Shown here: positions 20,062 through 25,582 of the stretch, in pieces
Layout of the letters: every line of letters begins with the position of its first letter
Position numbering within the stretch: the stretch's first letter is position 1
From: an uncultured Oscillospiraceae bacterium
GTDB taxonomy: Bacteria > Bacillota > Clostridia > Oscillospirales > Acutalibacteraceae
DNA length: 25,582 bases
NCBI GenBank assembly: GCA_900540305.1
Contig: UQFL01000025.1
Span: forward strand, 1-25,582
Direction of reading: 5' to 3'
The notes under the pieces: model-generated
Told to the model about the DNA's origin: nothing
Databases searched by the model: none
What the model saw: the letters and a program-made list of their open reading frames with translations, nothing else
Program-made: the position numbers and the translations under genes

Positions 20062-20332
20062 CAATCTGCCCTTTCTGCGAAAGCAATAAATTATTTAACG
20101 AGTATCTCAAAAATCGTGGCATTTGACTATCATTTGACGCACGCTTACGGAACAAATAAGCAGCATATTGAACGATAATCATTGAACACTCTATATCATT
20201 TGAGAGCGTTATACCCTCTCTTTCGATAGCTTTTTTAGAATATTCAATAAGCTGATTTAAGTACTCATCGTTTGCTTCGGTTCTCATTTGCAAATCGTAT
20301 TTAAGCATGTGCAGCATTTCTTCATTCGTCAT
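20048..20332 (-). CDS. gp6-like head-tail connector
   Basis: A 94-residue helical protein. The pattern of an acidic first helix (NEEMLHMLKYDL), then YLNQLIEYSKKAIEREGITL and a long helix IIVQYAAYLFRKRAS fits the phage gp6-like/YqbG connector family that stacks under the portal. ATG 20332 lies 11 nt after the capsid stop with AGAGGTC upstream. It overlaps the next gene. Confidence 0.82.
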   Translation of the reverse strand: MTNEEMLHMLKYDLQMRTEANDEYLNQLIEYSKKAIEREGITLSNDIECSMIIVQYAAYLFRKRASNDSQMPRFLRYSLNNLLLSQKGQIDENL

Positions 20333-20343
20333 TGCGTGACCTC

Positions 20344-22002
20344 TTATGACTTAGTTATTGCAACCGTATATACAAGCTTAGAAACACCGTTTGTAACAGT
20401 AACAACAAGGTCCTTCGTTCCCTGTGTGAACTTAAGATTAGTTCCGTTTACAATCGGTTTTCCGTCATAAGTAATGCTCACATGAGCCTTGCTCTGTTTT
20501 GCCGCAGCTGTAATCTGACCGCTTGCAGCTGAAGCTGTAACTGTGTAGTTATACTTTGTTGCATCAAAGGCTGGCGAAAGTGTTTCATCCCCGATTGAAA
20601 GAGAAGAAAGACTTGCATCATTTGCCGTATCACCTATAAATACAGCTGATTCAACAGGTGCACTTCCTATGCCAATTGCGATAAAGCCTTCTGCAATAAC
20701 GGGAACTCCGTCATATCTGCTTGTTGCTTTAAAGGCAACCTGGTCTTCAGCAAATCTGTATTCATCAGAACGCTCTACTGAAGAACCGCCTCTTTCACTA
20801 AGCAGATACAAATCGCCGTAACCTGCTACGATATTACCATCTGAAATAATGTCATCCGAAAGAACCTCGATAGGTCCGCCGATAACAGGCATTACTCCGT
20901 TCTGAATTGAAACAATATTGCCTGCTGCATTGAAGTTCAATGCTTCAGATTTAATTGTGGTGAATGTCGTTTCGTTCATTGCCCAGAATTTTACGCCTCT
21001 TGAATACTTACTTTTAGCCAAACCGCCGGCGTTTAAAATAGCCTTAAAGAATTCAAGGCCGGTCTTATCTGATTCAATTGTAACAAGATGAGAACGCAAA
21101 TCTTCCCAAGGTCTTGCTTTCTGAGGATAATTGCTCGGCTGAGAATCCTGGGCAAGCCTGGTAACGATTCCGAGCGGCATTTTGATACCTGTACCATAAA
21201 GAATAGCTTTGTCGATTGCAATACCTCTTGAAATGAGCAACGCTTCTATAATTTCGCTTGCAAGGTCGAAATCATCGCTGTCTTCAATAGTTGATTTGCA
21301 AACATAGATAATTCCGCCGACCTTATAACTGTCCATCTCAACCTGATTAAAGCTGAAATCAAGCTCATTCAAAGACGCACACGCCTCAGTCCAGACAGCT
21401 TCAGGGATAGAGCCCATAACATTCTGTCTTGCGGTGCCGTTAACATTTCTCAGACGGATGTGCTTAAGAAGTTTTGAATAGTCGATTACATTCTCCTTAA
21501 TTAAATCAAGGATAGTTACAGGGAAAAGGAGTTCTCCGCCTTTGAGGTCTCTCTGCTGAGAGATTGCGTTTTTAGCCTTTTCTCTGAAATTTGTTAAAAA
21601 TGACTTAACCTCTTCATCAGCAAAGAATCTATCCCTTTCCTCGCTTGATAAATTATAAAATTTTCTTGTGTGCATCTTTCTTTCTGCACTCCTTTCTTTT
21701 TTTGACGAAATTGCGTCATTATTTTTTCTTTCAAGACCTGCAAGCTCTGTTTCCATAGCCTGAATGTCTGTTTCAGCTGCCACAATATCAGCTTCGTTTG
21801 CAGTCTGAAGTTCGTCCACTTCTGTTGCACGGTCCTCAACTGCTTTTCTTTCTTCTTCTGTTGAATTTTCATCGAGCTCATTGAGAGCTTCTTCAACAGA
21901 GCAAATCTGAGCAGCGATATTACTACGCTTTTCAATTAAATCTGCAAGTTCTTTTTTTCTTGCCTTGATTTTTGATTCAAGAACTAAACCTTTTAAAGCC
22001 AT
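20344..22002 (-). CDS. Major capsid protein (HK97 fold) with C-terminal cadherin-like domain
   Basis: A 552-residue capsid subunit. Residues about 1-135 form a charged coiled-coil delta (scaffold) domain starting MALKGLVLESKIKARKKELA, to be removed by the prohead protease. Residues about 150-445 are the HK97-fold shell domain (GGELLFPVTILDLIKENV; VWTEACASLNELDF; GYGDLYLLSERGG). Residues about 460-552 (LSSLSIGDETLSPAFDATKY, then YNYTVTASA) are a cadherin-like beta-sandwich, an added outer domain. ATG 22002 is chosen because AAGGAAGG lies upstream and the longer reading to 22161 runs inside the protease gene. It starts 1 nt after the protease stop. Confidence 0.92.
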   Translation of the reverse strand: MALKGLVLESKIKARKKELADLIEKRSNIAAQICSVEEALNELDENSTEEERKAVEDRATEVDELQTANEADIVAAETDIQAMETELAGLERKNNDAISSKKERSAERKMHTRKFYNLSSEERDRFFADEEVKSFLTNFREKAKNAISQQRDLKGGELLFPVTILDLIKENVIDYSKLLKHIRLRNVNGTARQNVMGSIPEAVWTEACASLNELDFSFNQVEMDSYKVGGIIYVCKSTIEDSDDFDLASEIIEALLISRGIAIDKAILYGTGIKMPLGIVTRLAQDSQPSNYPQKARPWEDLRSHLVTIESDKTGLEFFKAILNAGGLAKSKYSRGVKFWAMNETTFTTIKSEALNFNAAGNIVSIQNGVMPVIGGPIEVLSDDIISDGNIVAGYGDLYLLSERGGSSVERSDEYRFAEDQVAFKATSRYDGVPVIAEGFIAIGIGSAPVESAVFIGDTANDASLSSLSIGDETLSPAFDATKYNYTVTASAASGQITAAAKQSKAHVSITYDGKPIVNGTNLKFTQGTKDLVVTVTNGVSKLVYTVAITKS

Positions 22003-22003
22003 T

Positions 22004-22606
22004 TTAAATTCCTTCCTTTTTAATTTTTTTATAGACTTTTTCTTTCCAAGCCTCAAAGGAGCGCTTTTTAAAATCTCTGACTTTGTTTTCACGCTCCTGC
22101 TTGTTTCTTGCATAAATATCAGTACCTTCATAAGCCGGGAAAGTACACGGAGACACCTCATATAATGGTGACACTACTTTAATGTCGTTGAGAATACTGC
22201 CGTCATCCTCGTAAGTTGTCTCAACGGATTCTACATCGAATCCAAACGAAGCGCCGGTTACATCTCTTCTTTCAATTCGGGCTGCACCATTCATGGCATC
22301 GGTATCTTTTGGATTCAATTCAACTCGAGCCCAAAGACCTATATCATCTTCTCTGAAAACAGCGGTCTCATTTGAACGGCAACCGAGAACGATATTGCTG
22401 TCATGATTCCAAAGGACCTTAATTTCTTTACCACTGCTCAAATACTTTGAAAATGCACCAGGACTTATCTTTTCTTTCAAGCCAGGGCAAATTTCATATA
22501 TTTCGTTGAATTTAACGAAATACCCTTCAATGATGGGGTTTCCGTTTTCAGTGTTGCGAAATTTGAAATCCTTAATAGGTAAATATCTGACCTGCGTATC
22601 ACTCAC
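22004..22606 (-). CDS. HK97-family prohead protease
   Basis: A 200-residue serine protease (peptidase U35/S78 type) that cleaves the capsid delta domain and itself during maturation. Family signatures are IIEGYFVKFNE near the start, VLWNHD with the catalytic His (about residue 67), and GASFGF with the catalytic Ser. The basic C-terminal tail (KKRSFEAWKEKVYKKIKKEG) is probably self-removed. The GTG start at 22606 abuts AAGGAGG, an odd spacing, so initiation may depend on the portal gene it overlaps by 8 nt. Confidence 0.9.
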   Translation of the reverse strand: MSDTQVRYLPIKDFKFRNTENGNPIIEGYFVKFNEIYEICPGLKEKISPGAFSKYLSSGKEIKVLWNHDSNIVLGCRSNETAVFREDDIGLWARVELNPKDTDAMNGAARIERRDVTGASFGFDVESVETTYEDDGSILNDIKVVSPLYEVSPCTFPAYEGTDIYARNKQERENKVRDFKKRSFEAWKEKVYKKIKKEGI

Positions 22607-23783
22607 CTCCTTGCTTGTTTAATTTTTTTTGGTCTCCTATCATTCCTTGCGGAATGTAGTTCTCAAGAATAACAAGCTCATCCAAACCGTCTTTGGGGTC
22701 CAGACTTATCCAATCTCGCACTTCATTACCCGTCATAATGCCTCTTGTATATTGGTCAGCTCCCACCGTCGAGAGCGTTTGAATATCATACGCATACAGA
22801 GAACGAGCATTGAATCTGGTGTACCATTCAGGTTTTATGATTAATTTTCTTGTTATTTCTTGTTCAATAATGTTGCAAATTGTTCTGATTTTAGTGGAAA
22901 CAAAGTTATTCCATTCATCAGAATTAAAACTTCCTACTCCGAGAACAAATGCAGGTATTCCGAGAACCGAAGCAACTGTTTTTTTATCAAGTTCAACGGA
23001 ATCGTTCAGAGCCAAATCATTAAGCGTTAGCGGTTTAACTTCTTTAACTTCGAATGTTTCAGCAGGAATAAGCCAAGGCTCTCCCGCTTTATTACTCGAC
23101 ATATATTCATCGATTATTTTAGAACGAGATACTGCTTGACCTAATCCGTCGCTCAAGCCGTCTGCTTTAATAATCAGGGACGGTTTATATTTGCTTTCCA
23201 TAAACCCCTTTTTGGTTTGTGATGCCTGCGCCAGGCAATCAACCACTGTCTGAAGATTTACATTATAGGAATTTCCCTTCCACGGGTATGGCTGTTTCGG
23301 GTTGTTAACAAAGTGCAAAACTTCATCCGGTGTGAAAGTTTCACCGCCGTATTGAATGTAGTAGCCTCTCTTGTCAGGAACAAATGACACCATTGACGAT
23401 GCGATAGGGTCAAGATTTGAAATCAATCCTGCTTCATATTCCGGAATTACCACTGAATTACCGGTTAAAAGAAGTTCTCTCACAATGTTATAAATGAATG
23501 TTTTCCTTGTCATAAACTTATTGGGTTCAATATCTATAAGTCGTGATAAGGAATTTTGGATTCTAACATCCTTGTCTTTGTCTTTCCCTCGGAGATGTAT
23601 TGTCAAACTTGAAATTAAATCTGCTATTCTATCTATGCCGGCCAAAACCTCAGTGTTTTTAGAAAGAGGTGTGAAACCGCTGCATATCATATCGTTGAAG
23701 TCATTAAAAGAAAGAAACGAGCAGGAATGCGATGCGCTCTGCTCGTTTCTGACTTTACAATTTATTCTTTTAATTTCGCTCAA
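22599..23783 (-). CDS. Portal protein
   Basis: A 394-residue HK97-type portal subunit, forming the dodecameric DNA gate at one capsid vertex. Features are VLAGIDRIADLISSL (about residues 46-60), the RELLLTGNSVVIPEY strand-turn region, and the C-terminal wing and clip (VLGIPAFVLGVGSFN, IRTICNIIEQEITRKLI, TGNEVRDWISLDP). It starts at 23783, overlapping the terminase stop by ATGA, and ends inside the protease start. Normal length for the family. Confidence 0.93.
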   Translation of the reverse strand: MSEIKRINCKVRNEQSASHSCSFLSFNDFNDMICSGFTPLSKNTEVLAGIDRIADLISSLTIHLRGKDKDKDVRIQNSLSRLIDIEPNKFMTRKTFIYNIVRELLLTGNSVVIPEYEAGLISNLDPIASSMVSFVPDKRGYYIQYGGETFTPDEVLHFVNNPKQPYPWKGNSYNVNLQTVVDCLAQASQTKKGFMESKYKPSLIIKADGLSDGLGQAVSRSKIIDEYMSSNKAGEPWLIPAETFEVKEVKPLTLNDLALNDSVELDKKTVASVLGIPAFVLGVGSFNSDEWNNFVSTKIRTICNIIEQEITRKLIIKPEWYTRFNARSLYAYDIQTLSTVGADQYTRGIMTGNEVRDWISLDPKDGLDELVILENYIPQGMIGDQKKLNKQGGE

Positions 23784-25480
23784 TTATCAAACCACTCCTT
23801 ATTCTTTTGAGTTTTTCTTGTATCAATTAACATTTGCTTGTTTGCGATTACAGCTGCATCGAATAAATCTATTCTTTGCGTTGGCATTACCTTTTCAAAT
23901 CGTACAAAATCGTCGCTGTCTTCTATTGCTTTAACATTTTCTACACAATACTCAAAAGCTTTGTTATGAAGATAATACAATGTGCCTGCTGCAAAAGAGT
24001 TTTCAATATATCTGAATGATTCTGTTTTCTCCACATATCTTTGTAACTGATTTCTCATTCTGAAACCAGCTTTTTTCATTTTCAGAACAAATTCATAAGA
24101 ATACCTCTGGTCATATCCTACCATTTTAATTTTAAAGCCCGCCTTACGCATATTTATAAACCACTGAACAACATCTTCATATTCGATTATTTCGTTGTTG
24201 CACAGAGTAAGCCAGCCTTGGTCTTTCCACCAAAAGAATGGTATATTATCGTGCTCTGCTTTTTCCTGTGCTGTGGTAACCGGCATAAAAGCATGTGCTA
24301 TTACTATATCGATATTTTTATACTTTCCAAAAAGACAAGCTCCCGTTAAGTCGTCTCGCTTCGAAAGGTCAGCACCGCCGTACCAAATGATAGGAAGTTT
24401 TGCGAGTTCCTCTATCGTGTAATTGTATTGAGAATCACTTTCAATCACTTTGTTGAGTGCAAAGTATGTTTTTATTGCGTTTGTGTAAATGTTGAGAGAT
24501 TTATTCAAAAATTCATTTCTTCCCGAAACATCATTTTTCGCTTGAAGAGATTCATTCAGTATGTCTTGTGGACGAATTGTAACTCCGTAATTCGGATTTG
24601 CCTTTTCATGTTCAATGGGATTTGTGAAATCCTCAGCGTTATCAGCCTCACAGAGAAAAATAAAGTATTCGTCATCAACAACTTTTTCGTCAAGTACATC
24701 CTTACAATACTTAACTCTCTGATAACAAAATGAGTTAGGATTACTGCCTGCGCTTGTTATTCCGATGAGGAGCTTATTAACATAAGCTTTCATTGCTTGC
24801 TTATAAACGAAGTAATCGTTTGAGCTTTTATATGCATGAATTTCGTCAAGAATAAAAATATTACCATTGATTCCATCAGCCCTTTTACTGTCAGCAGCAA
24901 GCGCTTGAATTCTAAGTTCACCATCTGCAAACTTCCTACTGATTGAATGTTCGGCATTGTTATCTATGATTTTAAAATTATCCAGTTCTCCTAAAAATTC
25001 TATGTTATCCCTTATGTTATTGAATGCCTCCAAAGCTCTATCCATTTTTGTAGCGACAATATTGACATTTGAAAATGACCGTCTGTCTAAAAATGCAAGA
25101 GCCCAAGCAAGAGCGGAAGCGAAAAAAGTTTTTGAATTTTTCCTCGGCAGAAAAATAAGCGCTTCTTTGAAGCGCCTTTCTGTAGTCCCTTTAATGTAAA
25201 AGCCAGCAATGTTGTAGCAAATAAAAACCTCCCACATTTCGAGCGTGAACGGCTTATGCCTTGCCGGTCCTTTTATATGAACAAATGTTTTCTCAATAAA
25301 TTTAACAACAAAAGCGGCTGATTTCTCATTGAATTCCCATTTAGGATTGTTCAAATCTTTGAGAAATCTTTTGGCCGCTTTTCTTCTGTATTTATTTGCA
25401 ATGATTTTTTTGTCTATGATAGCTTGACACCATTTTTTCAGACCTTTAAGGTCTTTTGAATAAACGGTTTTTCTACTCAT
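23780..25480 (-). CDS. terL: Large terminase subunit
   Basis: A 566-residue packaging motor, ATPase plus nuclease. The Walker A region is FLPRKNSKTFFASALA (the deviant K-N-S-K-T form seen in HK97-like terminases), and Walker B is IFILDEIHAY. The C-terminal RNase H-like nuclease shows acidic residues in YGGADLSKRDDLTG, VGYDQRY and RIDLFDAAVIA. The terminase group resembles HK97, so cohesive (cos) ends are likely, though this is inference. It overlaps the small subunit by ATGA and the portal by ATGA. Confidence 0.95.
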   Translation of the reverse strand: MSRKTVYSKDLKGLKKWCQAIIDKKIIANKYRRKAAKRFLKDLNNPKWEFNEKSAAFVVKFIEKTFVHIKGPARHKPFTLEMWEVFICYNIAGFYIKGTTERRFKEALIFLPRKNSKTFFASALAWALAFLDRRSFSNVNIVATKMDRALEAFNNIRDNIEFLGELDNFKIIDNNAEHSISRKFADGELRIQALAADSKRADGINGNIFILDEIHAYKSSNDYFVYKQAMKAYVNKLLIGITSAGSNPNSFCYQRVKYCKDVLDEKVVDDEYFIFLCEADNAEDFTNPIEHEKANPNYGVTIRPQDILNESLQAKNDVSGRNEFLNKSLNIYTNAIKTYFALNKVIESDSQYNYTIEELAKLPIIWYGGADLSKRDDLTGACLFGKYKNIDIVIAHAFMPVTTAQEKAEHDNIPFFWWKDQGWLTLCNNEIIEYEDVVQWFINMRKAGFKIKMVGYDQRYSYEFVLKMKKAGFRMRNQLQRYVEKTESFRYIENSFAAGTLYYLHNKAFEYCVENVKAIEDSDDFVRFEKVMPTQRIDLFDAAVIANKQMLIDTRKTQKNKEWFDN

Positions 25481-25533
25481 AATCCACTTAAGATTTCGTC
25501 AAGCTTAGAGCCTGCTCCAGCTCCTCTTGACTT
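25477..25533 (-). CDS. terS: Small terminase subunit, 3' end only
   Basis: The minus strand just inside the adapter encodes 18 final codons (ending GSKLDEILSGL) and TGA, in a frame that overlaps the terL start by ATGA. The position and the Lys-Leu-Asp-Glu-Ile-Leu tail fit P27-type small terminases. The rest of the gene is cut off by the contig end. Confidence 0.7.
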   Translation of the reverse strand, partial: KSRGAGAGSKLDEILSGL

Positions 25534-25582
25534 CTGTCTCTTATACACATCTCCGAGCCCACGAGACCGAGGCTGATCTCGT
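25534..25582 (-). other. Nextera Read 2 adapter with i7 index (artefact)
   Basis: Mosaic end (25534-25552), CCGAGCCCACGAGAC (25553-25567), an 8-base index CGAGGCTG (25568-25575; the Nextera N710 i7 sequence) and the start of the P7 stem ATCTCGT. Library sequence, not genomic. Confidence 0.98.

Larger units (their letters stand above)
8875..25533 (-). mobile_element. HK97-type siphovirus prophage, late region (partial)
   Basis: All genes from 25533 down to 9428 lie on the minus strand in canonical HK97-like order: small and large terminase, portal, protease, capsid, connector, neck, tail tube, chaperone with frameshift, tape measure, tail tip, fibre, lysis. The left boundary lies between the gdhA terminator and the last late gene, within about 8875-9428; no attachment-site repeat can be identified without the other end. 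Integrase, repressor and replication genes are absent and should be to the right of the contig. All visible genes are intact, so the prophage may be functional. Confidence 0.88.

Noticed and set aside
20344..22161. Longer capsid ORF starting at 22161
   Set aside because: The extra 53 codons lie inside the protease gene; ATG 22002 has a proper ribosome site and starts the delta domain.
33..25533. CRISPR array, integrase or insertion sequence
   Set aside because: No regularly spaced repeats, recombinase or transposase motifs were seen on either strand.

Overview
The window is an assembled contig from a low-GC, Gram-positive bacterium, most likely a gut member of the Clostridia (Oscillospiraceae/Ruminococcus-like). 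Supporting signs are strong AGGAGG-type ribosome sites, a SigH-like sigma factor, a TetR-controlled sortase-anchored protein with an SPETG signal, a DUF6512-type membrane protein and a clostridial-type glutamate dehydrogenase. Species cannot be fixed from sequence alone. Both ends are untrimmed Illumina Nextera adapter (1-32 and 25534-25582), so the biological sequence is 33-25533.

Host chromosome, 33-about 8870: a SigH-like sigma factor and a double zinc-ribbon protein (+); tRNA-Ser(UGA) (+); a cupin protein and a flavodoxin-family protein (-); a two-gene operon of a TetR regulator and a large surface protein (signal peptide, GLUG-like repeats, FIVAR repeats, SPETG anchor) with a palindromic operator upstream; tRNA-Ser(GCU) (-); a DUF6512-like membrane protein (+); a membrane-embedded M28 peptidase (-); and NADP-type glutamate dehydrogenase gdhA (+). 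Most units end in clear intrinsic terminators.

Junction, about 8875-9425: a compact locus of very small genes. It has a + promoter with an operator-like palindrome, a 25-codon hydrophobic ORF lying in a long RNA hairpin, a 28-residue membrane peptide resembling holin-like type I toxins, and a ribbon-helix-helix regulator. A good promoter on the opposite strand would make an antisense RNA across the leader. This looks like an undescribed type I toxin-antitoxin-like locus at the prophage edge.

Prophage late region, 9428-25533 (all - strand, transcribed right to left): an HK97-type siphovirus module. The order is small terminase (3' end only), large terminase, portal, prohead protease, major capsid protein with a C-terminal cadherin-like/Ig-like domain, gp6-like connector, head closure, a neck protein, HK97 gp10-like protein, major tail protein, tail assembly chaperone with a -1 frameshift extension, tape measure, distal tail protein, tail spike with an S74 chaperone, collagen-like receptor-binding fibre, two small proteins, and a lysis gene. 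The genes are packed with ATGA/TAATG junctions, implying one late operon with coupled translation. Integrase and early genes would lie beyond the right end.

The most notable items are (1) a single ORF joining a holin to a CHAP endolysin, with an internal ribosome site and start that could also release a free endolysin; (2) the small toxin/antisense/RHH locus; (3) the unannotated -1 frameshift product of the tail chaperone; and (4) the Ig-like domain fused to the major capsid protein.
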